Notes: a model not told the origin generated them from the sequence alone. Positions 43,259 to 52,826 are shown, numbered from the stretch's first letter. The stretch: DNA of 64,000 bases from Agrococcus jejuensis (GCF_900099705.1 NZ_LT629695.1:2542001-2606000); one strand, 5' to 3'. Made by a program: numbers and translations.

Positions 43259-44956
43259 TCAGCGCCCGCGCATCGCGCGGTACGCGCGGCGTGCGCCGCT
43301 CGTCCAGCGCATCATGCGCGTGCTGAGGACGGCTGCGAGCTCGGCCTCCATGAGGTTGCGCTGCACGAACGCCTCGTCGCGCTGCGCGATGGCGTAGGCG
43401 AGCTCCTCGCCGGGCAGGTGACGGCGCGAGCGAGTCTGCGCCCACATGCGCTCGATGACGGGCTCCGCGACGTCGCCGAGCCGCTCGTGCGCCGCCGTGA
43501 GCGCCTGCTCGTGCTCCTGGGCGCGCAGCACCGCCTCGACGCGAGCGGCCTCTGCCTCGCCCAGCGCGTTCTCGAGCACGCGCACGCGCTCGGTGTGGCG
43601 AGCGAGCACCCGCTCGAGGTCGTCGGCGATGAGCAGCGAGCCGACGAGCGCCTGCGACTGGTGCCGCTGCCACGCGGCGAGGCGGTCGACCTCGGCGCGC
43701 AGCGCCTCGTCGACGACCGGCAGGTGCTCGGCGTACGCGATCGACGGGGCGGGCACGTCCTCCGTCGCGGTCGCGGCGACCGCATCCCACCAGCGCTCCA
43801 TCTCGGCGCGGGCGTGCTCGCCGCGGGCGACGAGCTCGGCGCGGTCGATGGCCATGGCGGCGTCGACGATCGCGGCGGCGTCGCCCGTCGCGGCGGCGAT
43901 GACGGGCACCGTGAGGTCGCCGAGGCCGTGCGCCTCGAGGGCGCCGGCGATCTTCGTCTCGGTGTACTCGTCGACCGTGACGCCCACCGAGGGGATGCCG
44001 GAGGCGAGGCCGAAGACGACGGGGTGGTAGCGGGCCGACACCACGAGGCTCGACGCGGCGACGACCGCGGCGGTCTGCGCGGGCTCGACGGGGCCGAGCG
44101 AGGTCACGCGCTGCGCGTGCCGCATGGCGCCGACGACGTCGGCGTGCGTCGCGGCGTCGGCGTCGAGCGATCCGTCGAGCGGTGCGACGTGCGGCACGAG
44201 CACGACGTCGAGGTCGTGGCGCTCGACGACGTGGTCGAGCAGGGCGGCCATGGCCTCGACGACGCGGTCGCGCGGCCACAGGCCCGTGCTGGGCGGCACG
44301 GTCGCGGCGCAGAAGCGCTCGGGGAGCCCCGCGGGCGCCTCGCCCGCGATGGCCAGGGCGTCGTCGTACGTCGCGGCGGGCGCGAGTGCGTCGTCGAGGC
44401 GGGCGAGGAGCGCGGCGGATGCGGCCTCGCGCACGCCGACGAGGCGCGCGGCGCGCAGCATCTCGCGCACGAGCGCGCCGTGGCGCTCGGAGAGCGTGGG
44501 GCCGACGGTCTGGCCCGAGACGACGACGGGGCGCGACAGCGCCGTGGCGATGCGCACGATCGCCGCGCGCTCGTAGACGTGGTGCGGCCAGAGCGACGAC
44601 AGGTTGCCGGCGCCGGCGACGACGACGAGGTCGCACGTCGCGACGGCGTCGAGCACCGCGTGCGCCGGGTCGTCGCGCTGCAGCGCGCCGCGCTCGCCCT
44701 CGCCGGCACGCGTGAGCGCGTCGAGGCGAGCCTCGAGCTGCGTCTCGTCGGCCTGGCGCGCGAGCGAGAAGCCGAGCCTCGGCAGGGCGACGACGCCGTA
44801 GCGGGCGGCGGTGTCGTCGGGCGTCGACGACACCGCGAGCACCTCGGTCGCGCCGCGGGCGCGCAGCTGGCGCACGGCCTCCGCGAGCATCGCCTCGTCG
44901 CCGGCATGCAGCGCGCCATCCTGCACGCCGACGTCGCCGATGATCAGGACCCTCAT
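43259..44956 (-). CDS. Polysaccharide pyruvyl transferase family protein with C-terminal coiled coil
   Basis: 565 aa. Residues about 1-365 match the pyruvyltransferase family (CsaB/WcaK): MRVLIIGDVGVQDGALHAGDEAM at the start, in pieces GDVGVQDG and HAGDEAM, then VVVAGAGNLSS, VVSGQTVGP and SARYHPVVFGLASGIP. Residues about 425-530 form a long charged helix, probably a coiled coil. Family members add pyruvate ketals to wall glycans, or act as related sugar transferases. The ATG overlaps the stop of the upstream glycosyltransferase gene. Confidence 0.8.
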   Translation of the reverse strand: MRVLIIGDVGVQDGALHAGDEAMLAEAVRQLRARGATEVLAVSSTPDDTAARYGVVALPRLGFSLARQADETQLEARLDALTRAGEGERGALQRDDPAHAVLDAVATCDLVVVAGAGNLSSLWPHHVYERAAIVRIATALSRPVVVSGQTVGPTLSERHGALVREMLRAARLVGVREAASAALLARLDDALAPAATYDDALAIAGEAPAGLPERFCAATVPPSTGLWPRDRVVEAMAALLDHVVERHDLDVVLVPHVAPLDGSLDADAATHADVVGAMRHAQRVTSLGPVEPAQTAAVVAASSLVVSARYHPVVFGLASGIPSVGVTVDEYTETKIAGALEAHGLGDLTVPVIAAATGDAAAIVDAAMAIDRAELVARGEHARAEMERWWDAVAATATEDVPAPSIAYAEHLPVVDEALRAEVDRLAAWQRHQSQALVGSLLIADDLERVLARHTERVRVLENALGEAEAARVEAVLRAQEHEQALTAAHERLGDVAEPVIERMWAQTRSRRHLPGEELAYAIAQRDEAFVQRNLMEAELAAVLSTRMMRWTSGARRAYRAMRGR

Positions 44957-47310
44957 GTCGTCTCCTCGCCGAGCAGCAGCGAGGCGATGGTCGCCGCGCT
45001 CCGCTCGAGTCCGTGGTTCGCTCGGATGTCGTCGATCGCACGCTGCGCGATCGACGTCTGCAGGCTGCGGTCGTCGAAGAGCCTGCGCATCGCAGCCGAG
45101 GCGGCCGCGACGTCGGGATCGGCCCAGACGGCCGTCGGCGAGTACGGGTCGGCGCCGCGGCCCACCTCGCGCAGCTCGTACGGCACCAGCAGCGCCGTCT
45201 CGTCGGTCTGGAAGTCCATGTTGCCGGAGTAGGCCGTCGCGATCACGGGGGTGCGGCGCGCCATGGCGTCGGCGAGGTTGAGGCCGTAGCCCTCGGCACG
45301 GTGCAGCGAGACGTAGCAGTCGGCGAGCTCGAGCATGCCGAGCATCTGCGCCGACGACAGGTAGCCGTCGACGAACAGCACGTCCTTGCGGCCGCGCGCA
45401 TGGGCGCGCACCCGTTCGGCGGCGTCGGGCTGCAGGGCGCCGTTGATCGACTTCACGATGAGCGCGGCACCATCGTCGGGGCCGAAGGCGTCGACGTACG
45501 CGTCGATGACGGCCGTCGGGTTCTTGCGCTCGGGCACCGAGAGGTAGTCGAAGCTCGCGAGCAGCACGAAGCGGTCGTCGGGCATGCCGAGCACGCGTCG
45601 CGTGAACGACGTGGGCTCGTCGGGCACGGGGATCGCGAGGGGCGCGACGTGCACGGGGAGGTCGGTCACGGCGGCGATGGCGTCGCGCGTGAACGTCGTG
45701 GCCGTCCAGATCTCGTCGACCGCCGTGAGGCCCGGCGCATCCTCGGGGAACTCCGCGAGCTCCCAGAACCAGTAGCCGATGTGCTTGCCCTCGATGCGCT
45801 CGAGCTGCAGGCGATCCGAGAGCATCGCGACCTGGTCGGCGTTGACGCACGTGATGACGTTCTCGAACCCGCGATCGCGGCGCACGGTCGCGCGCGGCAC
45901 GTGCTTGCGGCGGGATGCGCTGCCGAACGACGTCGCGATGAGCTCGGTGGGCAGGCCCGTCGCGCGCATCGACGCCGACACGCGCCTGCCGGCCTCGCCG
46001 ACGCCGAGCTCCGACGCCGCGTAGGCGACGACGCTCCAGCCGAAGCGCCGCAGCGACTCCTCGACCGTCGCGACGGGCGTCTGGCCCTGCGCGATGTCGC
46101 GCAGGCGCTCGGCCGTCGCCGGGTCGTGCTGGCACCAGCTCGAGAACGCCTCGGCGTCGCGGCCGAGCACGTCGGGGAACGCTGCCTGCAGGTCGACGCG
46201 CACGCTCCACGTCGCATGCGCCGCCCGCGACAGGCGCACGGGGCCGTCGCCGATCTCGGGCTCCGAGAGCCACGCACGGAACGCGGTGGGGTCGCTGAAC
46301 GGCATGGGCACGCCGCCCCACTCGTCGCCGCGCGCGATGGCGTCGATCCACGTCGAGCGCACGAGCCTGCGCAGCACGGGGTCGAGGCGCAGGCCGTCGG
46401 GCAGCTCGTCGAGCCCGTACGCCTGCGTGCGGGTCTCGAGGTGGCCGACCTCGCGCAGCTCGTCGCCGTACGCCGTGCAGAGCTCGTGGAGCTCGGGATG
46501 CGCGCTCAGCAGCGTGCGCGGTCGGTCGCCCATGTGCTTCGACAGCATCCAGCCGCGCGTCGGGTCGTAGCCCGAGAAGTGGTAGAACCGCAGTCGGTCG
46601 GGGCCGGCGTGCCAGACGCCGTCGACGCGGTGGATCGGGCGCTCGTGCACGTTCCAGTAGGCGGCGTTGAGGCCGCGGTCCTTGAGGATGACGTGGCCGA
46701 AGAGCGACGGGGCCCAGTCCATCCACCGCTGGTCGGTGAAGAGCGCGTTCGCGAGGTCGACGACGGCGTCGGTGCGCAGTCGCTCGTGCCACCACGACGT
46801 CGCCGCGAGGGCGCGGGCGCCGATGCACACGAAGCCGAGGTTGTAGATGCCCGACACCATGATGTCGCGCTCGTCGAGCCTGCGGCCGTCGCGCGGCATG
46901 GGGTCGAGCGTGTGGGGCGTGAGGGCGATGCCCTCGCGCTCGGCGGCCTCGAAGACGTCGTCGATCGCGTCGTAGAAGCGGATGTCGGGGTCGATGTACG
47001 CAGCGGAGCGCGCGCCGCCGCGCAGCAGCATTCTGAGCGTCGCGGGCTTGAGCGCCGTCGCGAGCTCCATGACGTCGTAGATCGTCTGCATGAGCTCGAG
47101 CTCGCGCGGATCGAGGCCGATGTCGACGGGCAGCAGCACGTCGCCGACGCCCTGCAGGTCGCGATCGCGCTCCTCGCCGTCGATGACGAGGGTCGAGAAC
47201 CCGACGTCGGGATGGTGCTCCTGGAACGATCGGGCGAGCACGCGAGCCTGGCCCGTGTAGTTCCTCGCGACGATCGTCACGGCATGGCGACGAGGGGGGC
47301 GACCGGGCAT
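44953..47310 (-). CDS. Two-domain glycosyltransferase (nucleotide-sugar transferase plus GT4)
   Basis: 785 aa. The N-terminal part (about 10-330) resembles a nucleotide-diphospho-sugar transferase, with IVARNYTGQARVLARSF and a YIDPDIRFY metal-type motif near residues 109-117. The C-terminal part (about 440-785) is a GT-B enzyme of the GT4 kind: GYWFWELAEFP, LASFDYLSVPERKNP, and the donor-site HRAEGYGLNLADAMA. Two catalytic domains in one chain suggest two successive sugar additions. TAGGGT 6 bases before the ATG gives a leaderless start. Coupled to the pyruvyltransferase gene by a 4-nt overlap. Confidence 0.85.
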   Translation of the reverse strand: MPGRPPRRHAVTIVARNYTGQARVLARSFQEHHPDVGFSTLVIDGEERDRDLQGVGDVLLPVDIGLDPRELELMQTIYDVMELATALKPATLRMLLRGGARSAAYIDPDIRFYDAIDDVFEAAEREGIALTPHTLDPMPRDGRRLDERDIMVSGIYNLGFVCIGARALAATSWWHERLRTDAVVDLANALFTDQRWMDWAPSLFGHVILKDRGLNAAYWNVHERPIHRVDGVWHAGPDRLRFYHFSGYDPTRGWMLSKHMGDRPRTLLSAHPELHELCTAYGDELREVGHLETRTQAYGLDELPDGLRLDPVLRRLVRSTWIDAIARGDEWGGVPMPFSDPTAFRAWLSEPEIGDGPVRLSRAAHATWSVRVDLQAAFPDVLGRDAEAFSSWCQHDPATAERLRDIAQGQTPVATVEESLRRFGWSVVAYAASELGVGEAGRRVSASMRATGLPTELIATSFGSASRRKHVPRATVRRDRGFENVITCVNADQVAMLSDRLQLERIEGKHIGYWFWELAEFPEDAPGLTAVDEIWTATTFTRDAIAAVTDLPVHVAPLAIPVPDEPTSFTRRVLGMPDDRFVLLASFDYLSVPERKNPTAVIDAYVDAFGPDDGAALIVKSINGALQPDAAERVRAHARGRKDVLFVDGYLSSAQMLGMLELADCYVSLHRAEGYGLNLADAMARRTPVIATAYSGNMDFQTDETALLVPYELREVGRGADPYSPTAVWADPDVAAASAAMRRLFDDRSLQTSIAQRAIDDIRANHGLERSAATIASLLLGEETT

Positions 47311-47316
47311 CCTTGT

Positions 47317-47322
47317 ACCCTA
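47317..47322 (-). promoter_or_regulatory. -10-like box of the two-domain glycosyltransferase gene
   Basis: TAGGGT on the minus strand, 6 bases from the ATG at 47310, lying across the stop codon of the upstream GT2 gene. It would start a separate transcript inside the minus-strand run. Confidence 0.4.
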
Positions 47323-48294
47323 CTCAGCGCTTCCTGGGCGATCCCTACGCTCGAGGAGGTCTCGGGCGACGTCGAGCGTGCCGCGCGACAGGCGGGCGTA
47401 CCGGCCGCGCGCGACGCCGGCGAGGATGCGCGGGATGCGCAGCGCGCGAGCGCGCGGCAGCCCGGCGCGCAGGCGCTCGTGCTCGGCCTTCTCGTCGAGG
47501 ATGCGGCGCTGCTCGGGGGTGCCGAGCCCGCGCTCGTGCGCGACCCGAGCGAGCGACTCGGCGCGGCGCGCCTTGCGGTCGTGCGAGCCGTCGTCGTCGG
47601 CCAGCAGTCGGCCGACCTTCTGCGCGAGGCCGAGCCTGCGCACGCCGATCTGGTTCGCGCCGTGCTGGCGGTAGTCGATCGTCGCGTCGGGCACGAGACG
47701 CACGCCGCCGCCGATCGCCGCCGTCATGGCGAGCCACTCGTCGTGGATCCAGCCGTCGGGCACCGGCAGGGCCGCGACGGCGGCGGAGCGGCGCACGATC
47801 GTCGTCGCGCCCGTGACGAGGTTGCGGCGCAGCAGCGCCTCGAACGCGCCGCCGTGCGCCATCCGCTCGCGCTCCCACGGCGAGGCCTCGAGCGAGTCGA
47901 GCAGCGTCGCGCCGGTCGGGCGACCGTCGGCGTCGACGAGCCTGGCGTCGGAGTGCACGAGGTCGACGCCGTCGAGCGCGGCGACGAGCGTCGCGATGCG
48001 GTCGGGGTGCCACACGTCGTCCTGGTCGCTCAGCGCGACGACGTCGCCCGTCGTGCGGGCGATGGCGTCGGCGAAGTTCGCGGCCACGCCGAGCGGCGGG
48101 TCGTGCCGCACGACGGCGACGGGCACGTCGGTCTCGGCGGCGATGCGCTCGATCGTCGCGATCGTGCCGTCGGTCGACGCGTCGTCGCCGACGACGATCT
48201 CGGCCACGGGATGCGTCTGGGCGAGGATGCTGCGCAGCTGCTCCTCGACGTACCGCTCGCCCTCGTGCGTGCAGAGCGCGACGCTGACGCGCAT
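47320..48294 (-). CDS. Glycosyltransferase family 2
   Basis: 324 aa GT-A enzyme. It begins VSVALCTHEGERYVEEQLRSI in the family form (key parts ALCTHEG and EQLRSIL), then VGDDASTDGT, VALSDQDDVWHPD as the metal-binding DxD region, and a late YRQHGANQIG motif as in rhamnosyl- and galactosyl-transferases. A basic C-terminal helix region may touch the membrane. Its ATG shares one base with the stop of the next gene upstream (TGATG). A second protein of the same type is encoded at 54757-55668. Confidence 0.88.
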   Translation of the reverse strand: MRVSVALCTHEGERYVEEQLRSILAQTHPVAEIVVGDDASTDGTIATIERIAAETDVPVAVVRHDPPLGVAANFADAIARTTGDVVALSDQDDVWHPDRIATLVAALDGVDLVHSDARLVDADGRPTGATLLDSLEASPWERERMAHGGAFEALLRRNLVTGATTIVRRSAAVAALPVPDGWIHDEWLAMTAAIGGGVRLVPDATIDYRQHGANQIGVRRLGLAQKVGRLLADDDGSHDRKARRAESLARVAHERGLGTPEQRRILDEKAEHERLRAGLPRARALRIPRILAGVARGRYARLSRGTLDVARDLLERRDRPGSAE

Positions 48295-49412
48295 CAGAGG
48301 TCTGCGTGCAGCCGCCAGAGCTGCGACGCGGTCGTCGTCCAGTCGAAGGCGCGCGCCCGGTCCTGGCCGAGCAGCGCGAGCCGCGCGCGGAGGTCGTCGT
48401 GCTCGACGAGGTGCGCGAGCGCGTGGGCGAGCCGATCGGGGTCGGAGTCGTCGCCCGTGAGGGTCACGGCGAGCGAGGCCTCGGCGGCGATCTCGTCGGA
48501 CGCCGCGGTCGAGGGGTGCACGACGGGCGTGCCGTGCGCGAAGGCCTCGAGCATCGGCAGGGCGAAGCCGAGCTCCTCGCCGACGAGCAGCAGCGCGTCG
48601 GCGCGCGAGACGACGACGGCGCGGTCGGCGGCGTCGAGCTCGCCGAGCGGCACGATGCGCGACGGCGGCAGGCCCGCCTCGACGGCCATCTGCGCGAGCG
48701 TGACGTCGCCCCAGGCGACGGGACCCGCGACGACGATCGGGAGGTCGGGCATCGCCCCGCTCGCGACCGTCGCGACGAGCCGGTCGGCGCGTGCTCGGCG
48801 GCCGCGGTCGGTCGTGGCGAGCAGGTATCGGGCGGGCAGCCCCAGCCGCGTCGCACGCGCGTCGGCGTCGGCGGGCACGACCGACGCCGGGTCGACGCCC
48901 GCTCCGACGACGCGGATGCGGTCGCCGAGGTCGTGCAGCTCCTGCAGCCGCGCGGCGGTGGCGTGCGTGGGCACGACGACGGCGTCGGCATGCTTCCACG
49001 CGCGGCGCAGCGCGCGGCGGAACCAGCGGGCCGTTCGCGAGTCGCGCTCGAGCGCCTCGAGCCCGTGCACCGTCACGACGACCTGCCTGCCGGCCTCGCG
49101 GTCGTCGCCGCGCATGGGCGCGAGCAGGCTCGAGCCGTGCAGCAGGCCGTCGAACGCGGTCGTCGAGAACGAGTGCAGCCACGCCTCGCGCAGCTCGCGC
49201 CTGGGCATGCGGGCGAACTCGACGCCGTCGAGCCGCTCGAGCGTCGTCGTCACGTGCGCGCGCGCCTCGGCATCCGAGCCCGCGGCGAACGCGACGACGT
49301 CGATGCCGCGCGGTGCCGTCGCATGCATCGCCTGCGCGAGCTGCAGACCGTACCTGCCGACGCTCGAGGCCTGCTCGCCGACCCCGTCGAGGACGACGCG
49401 CAGCGTGGTCAT
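48294..49412 (-). CDS. Glycosyltransferase family 4
   Basis: 372 aa GT-B fold. N-terminal LDGVGEQASSVGRYGLQLAQAM is the acceptor-side glycine motif in parts (EQASSVGRYG), VVVTVHGLEAL follows, and the donor domain shows VVPTHATAARL, VVGAGVDP, LLVGEELGFALPMLEAFAHGTPVV with the E(x7)E arrangement. The donor sugar is unknown. It overlaps rmlD upstream by 4 nt, within the minus-strand rmlB-rmlD-GT4-GT2 run. Confidence 0.87.
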   Translation of the reverse strand: MTTLRVVLDGVGEQASSVGRYGLQLAQAMHATAPRGIDVVAFAAGSDAEARAHVTTTLERLDGVEFARMPRRELREAWLHSFSTTAFDGLLHGSSLLAPMRGDDREAGRQVVVTVHGLEALERDSRTARWFRRALRRAWKHADAVVVPTHATAARLQELHDLGDRIRVVGAGVDPASVVPADADARATRLGLPARYLLATTDRGRRARADRLVATVASGAMPDLPIVVAGPVAWGDVTLAQMAVEAGLPPSRIVPLGELDAADRAVVVSRADALLLVGEELGFALPMLEAFAHGTPVVHPSTAASDEIAAEASLAVTLTGDDSDPDRLAHALAHLVEHDDLRARLALLGQDRARAFDWTTTASQLWRLHADL

Positions 49413-50254
49413 GCGTGCAGATCCCCGCGTGCGACGGCGTCGGCGAGCGCCTCGCGCCAGTCGCGGATGGGGGAGAGGCCGTGCGCGGCCCACGCGTCGT
49501 GGCCGAGCACCGAGTAGGTGGGGCGCGGCGCCGGGCGCTGGAACGCCGTGGAGTCGGTCGGCAGCACGCGCTCGGGGTCGAGGCCCGCCTCCTCGAAGAT
49601 CGCGCGAGCGAAGCCGAACCAGGTCGTCTCGCCCGACGACGTGCCGTGCAGCACGGCGCGCTCGACGCCCGCGTCGATCACGGCGGCGATCTGCTCGGCG
49701 AGGTCGCGCGTGTACGTCGGCTGGCCGCGCTGGTCGTCGACGACCTGCAGGGTGTCGCGCTCGCCCGCGAGGCGCAGCATCGTGCTGGCGAAGCTCGAGC
49801 CGTTGCGGCCGTAGAGCCACGCCGTGCGCACGACGACCGTCTTGTGGTTCGCGGCGAGCGCGCGCACCTCGCCGTCGGCCTTCGAGCGGCCGTAGGCGGA
49901 GAGCGGGTTGCGCGGCGCGTCCTCGGGGTAGGGGCTCGTGGCGGTGCCGTCGAAGACGTAGTCGGTCGACACGTGCACGAGGCGCGCACCGGCGGCGGCG
50001 GCCGCGAGCGCGAGGTGCTCGGGGCCGTCGCCGTTCACGGCGCGGGCGCTCGTGTCGTCGGCCTCGGCGGCGTCGACGCCGTTCTCGGCGCTCGCGTTGA
50101 CGATGACGTCGAAGCCCTCGGCGGCGGTGACGCACGCGGCGGCGTCGCGCACGTCGAGCTCACGGCTGCCGACGGGCACGACGTCGTGGTGCTCGAGCGC
50201 GCCACGGAGGTCGTGGCCGAGCATGCCGTTCGCGCCGACGAGGAGGATCCTCAT
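49409..50254 (-). CDS. rmlD: dTDP-4-dehydrorhamnose reductase
   Basis: 281 aa short-chain dehydrogenase that makes dTDP-L-rhamnose in the last step of the pathway. NAD(P)-binding GANGMLG at residues 8-14, STDYVFDG, and the catalytic YGRSK are present. It follows rmlB by one base and overlaps the GT4 gene. No epimerase (rmlC) domain is fused to it. Confidence 0.93.
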   Translation of the reverse strand: MRILLVGANGMLGHDLRGALEHHDVVPVGSRELDVRDAAACVTAAEGFDVIVNASAENGVDAAEADDTSARAVNGDGPEHLALAAAAAGARLVHVSTDYVFDGTATSPYPEDAPRNPLSAYGRSKADGEVRALAANHKTVVVRTAWLYGRNGSSFASTMLRLAGERDTLQVVDDQRGQPTYTRDLAEQIAAVIDAGVERAVLHGTSSGETTWFGFARAIFEEAGLDPERVLPTDSTAFQRPAPRPTYSVLGHDAWAAHGLSPIRDWREALADAVARGDLHA

Positions 50255-50255
50255 C

Positions 50256-51239
50256 TCAGAGGGCCGCCCGCTCCTTGAGCGGCTCCCACCATGCGCGGTT
50301 GTCGCGGTACCACTGCACGACGTCGGCGAGGCCCTGCTCGAACGGCACCTGGGGCTCGTAGCCGAGCTCGGCGCGGATCTTCGAGATGTCGACCGAGTAG
50401 CGCAGGTCGTGGCCGAGGCGGTCGGCGACGCGGTCGACGTACGACCAGTCCTTGCCCGTCGCGTCGAGCAGCAGCTGCGTGAGCTCCTTGTTCGTCAGCT
50501 CGGTGCCGCCACCGATGTTGTAGATCTCGCCGGCGCGGCCCTTGACGAGCACCATCGCGATGCCGCGGCAGTGGTCGTCGACGTGCAGCCAGTCGCGGAT
50601 GTTGTTGCCCTCGCCGTAGAGGGGCACGTGCTTGTCGTCGATGAGGTTCGTGACGAAGAGCGGGATGACCTTCTCGGGGAAGTGGTACGGGCCGTAGTTG
50701 TTGCTGCAGCGCGTGATCGACACGTTGAGGCCGTGCGTGCGGTGGTACGAGCGTGCGAGCAGGTCGGAGCCCGCCTTCGACGCCGAGTACGGGCTGTTGG
50801 GCTCGAGCGGGCGCTCCTCGTCCCACGAGCCCTCGGCGATCGAGCCGTAGACCTCGTCGGTCGACACGTGCACGAAGCGCTGCAGGTCGTGGCGCAGGGC
50901 GGCGTCGAGCAGGCGCTGCGTGCCGACGACGTTCGTCTCGACGAACACCGAGGCGTCGCGCACCGAGCGGTCGACGTGGCTCTCGGCGGCGAAGTGCACG
51001 ACGGCGTCGACGGTGGGGATGAGGCGGTCGAGCAGCGCGTTGTCGCGGATGTCGCCGTGCACGAACTCGAGGCGCGGGCTGTCGGCGACCGGCGCGAGGT
51101 TGGCCTGGTTGCCCGAGTACGTCAGCGCGTCGAGGACGACGACCTCGGCACCCTCGAGCCCCTCGTACTGGTCCTGGAGCGTGCGACGGACGAAGTTGGA
51201 GCCGATGAATCCGGCTCCGCCGGTGACGAGGATCTTCAC
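50256..51239 (-). CDS. rmlB: dTDP-glucose 4,6-dehydratase
   Basis: 327 aa extended SDR. GGAGFIGSNF binds NAD, VSTDEVYG carries the catalytic Thr-Asp-Glu, and YSASKAGSD the Tyr-Lys pair; NNYGPYHFPEK follows. It converts dTDP-glucose into dTDP-4-keto-6-deoxyglucose. GTG start at 51239. First gene of the minus-strand rmlB-rmlD-GT run, preceded at 51294-51299 by TAGACT with a leader of about 50 bases. Confidence 0.95.
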   Translation of the reverse strand: MKILVTGGAGFIGSNFVRRTLQDQYEGLEGAEVVVLDALTYSGNQANLAPVADSPRLEFVHGDIRDNALLDRLIPTVDAVVHFAAESHVDRSVRDASVFVETNVVGTQRLLDAALRHDLQRFVHVSTDEVYGSIAEGSWDEERPLEPNSPYSASKAGSDLLARSYHRTHGLNVSITRCSNNYGPYHFPEKVIPLFVTNLIDDKHVPLYGEGNNIRDWLHVDDHCRGIAMVLVKGRAGEIYNIGGGTELTNKELTQLLLDATGKDWSYVDRVADRLGHDLRYSVDISKIRAELGYEPQVPFEQGLADVVQWYRDNRAWWEPLKERAAL

Positions 51240-51293
51240 TGCTGCTGGTCTCTTTCGTGGTCCGGGCGCGCCGCATCGACGGGCGCCTGCGAG

Positions 51294-51299
51294 AGTCTA
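51294..51299 (-). promoter_or_regulatory. -10-like box upstream of rmlB
   Basis: TAGACT followed by CTC on the minus strand, about 54 bases before the GTG at 51239. The same nine bases TAGACTCTC occur upstream of rmlA at 53767-53775, suggesting similar promoters for the two dTDP-rhamnose genes. Confidence 0.4.
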
Positions 51300-51333
51300 C
51301 CGATCCGCGCGCCGGGCACGGCCCTCCGGTCGG

Positions 51334-52725
51334 TCAGCCGCCGAAGTTCTGCGTCCAGTACCAGCGGCCGTCGGTGCCCTGCGCGATGCCGACGCCGATG
51401 TACGTGAGGTTCGGGTTCAGGATGTTGTTGCGGTGGCCCTCGGAGTTCATCCACGCGTTCATGACGCCGCTCGCGCTGGGGCTGCCGGTGCGGGCGATGT
51501 TCTCGGCGCAGCGGCGGAAGCCCATCTGGAACGTCTGGTCGCAGAACGTCGTCGAGTGCACCATCTGCTGCTGCGACGCCATCTGCTGGCTCCACGAGCC
51601 CGCCATGGACATGAGGCCGCCGTGGGCGGTGAGGGCGCCGACGCCGGCAGCGGCGCGCTGCTGGTTGACGAGGCTCACGAGCTCCCACTGGATGGCGCCC
51701 AGATCGGGGCAGCGCTCGAGCTGCGCCGAGATGTTCGTGACGGTGCCGGTGCCGCCGATCACGGTGGTGTCGCGGATGCCGAGGCGCGAGGCCTCGCTCT
51801 GCACGCCGCCGTCGAAGTGGCACGCGCGCGGCACGAGGTAGAGGGGGTAGCCCTGTCGGCCGGCCAGCACGCTGGCGACGAGGCCGTCGGGGAACGTCTC
51901 GCCGCTCGCGAGCAGCATCCGGTTGCTCGTGGCCCACCCGGTGAACGCCGAGTTGATGACGACGGACGTGGCGAAGCGGTTCGCGCCGGCGTAGCGCACG
52001 GTCGAGACGAGGCTCGAGGCGAGCTGCTCGACGTCGGTGCCGACCGACGACGGGCCGCCTGCGATGTCGATGCGGTTCACGCCGCCGAGGCGCTCGCGCA
52101 GCATCTGCGCGAAGGCGGGATCGGCGCCGTTCGTCAGCACGATGCCGTGGCGCAGTCGCGCGGCGACCGCTCCTGCGGCGAGCGCGTCGGGGAACGAGGA
52201 GGCGCTGACGATCCACACGTGCGTGGGCTGCGTCGTGCGGCGCAGGCGGTCGAGCAGCAGCATCGACGTCTCGATGCGGTTGCCGCCCGCGATGCGCGTC
52301 ACGGTGCCCGCGAGCGATGCGGCCTCGGCGCGCACGGCGTCGTCGAGCGTCGACTCGCCGCCGACGATGACGATCTCGCGCGGGGCGACGCGACGGATCT
52401 CGGCCGCGATGACGTCGGGGATGTCGTTCGGCTGCGAGAGCAGGAGCCTGCCCGACTCTGCGGCCGCGACAGGGGCGGCGGCGAGCGCGTCGGGGAACGA
52501 GAGGCCGCTTGCGAGGAACACGACGCCGCCGGAGCTCGTCGGCAGCGCACGCGACACCTGCACGGCGGTCGCGAAGCGGTCGGCGCCCGCCATGCGGTCG
52601 ATGGCCGCCTCGGCGGCGGGTGGCTGCTGCACGGCGACGAGCGTCGTGGCGATCGACGCGATGGCGATCGCGAGGCCGGCGATGCGGCGGTGGCCGCGAC
52701 GGTGCTGCTGCGTGTGCTGATGCAC
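51334..52725 (-). CDS. Secreted CWB2-CAP (SCP/PR1-like) protein
   Basis: 463 aa from the GTG at 52725 (GGGGAG lies 7 bases upstream). A signal peptide with a His/Arg-rich start and hydrophobic core ends near residue 40 (AEA). Three CWB2 repeats (about 42-330) show GADRFATA, GGNRIETS and GANRFATS starts. A CAP domain (345-463) has MVHSTTF, CAENIARTG and SEGHRNNILNPNLTYIGVG, with the histidines of the CAP pocket. CAP domains act on lipids, peptidoglycan or unknown targets. Sitting between rmlB and a glycosyltransferase gene, it may bind the glycan made here. Confidence 0.9.
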   Translation of the reverse strand: MHQHTQQHRRGHRRIAGLAIAIASIATTLVAVQQPPAAEAAIDRMAGADRFATAVQVSRALPTSSGGVVFLASGLSFPDALAAAPVAAAESGRLLLSQPNDIPDVIAAEIRRVAPREIVIVGGESTLDDAVRAEAASLAGTVTRIAGGNRIETSMLLLDRLRRTTQPTHVWIVSASSFPDALAAGAVAARLRHGIVLTNGADPAFAQMLRERLGGVNRIDIAGGPSSVGTDVEQLASSLVSTVRYAGANRFATSVVINSAFTGWATSNRMLLASGETFPDGLVASVLAGRQGYPLYLVPRACHFDGGVQSEASRLGIRDTTVIGGTGTVTNISAQLERCPDLGAIQWELVSLVNQQRAAAGVGALTAHGGLMSMAGSWSQQMASQQQMVHSTTFCDQTFQMGFRRCAENIARTGSPSASGVMNAWMNSEGHRNNILNPNLTYIGVGIAQGTDGRWYWTQNFGG

Positions 52726-52826
52726 GGCGTGCTCCCCAAGGTCGAGCGCAGGGCCCGGTCCTCGGCGGTTCCTGAGCGCGTTCGTACCCCATGCATAGCC
52801 GGTCTGGGGTACAGGAGCAAGCCCCC

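Noticed and set aside
41439..45041. 1200-codon minus-strand frame over purE and the LCP gene
   Set aside because: Low-complexity arginine-rich translation opposite well-supported genes; not coding.
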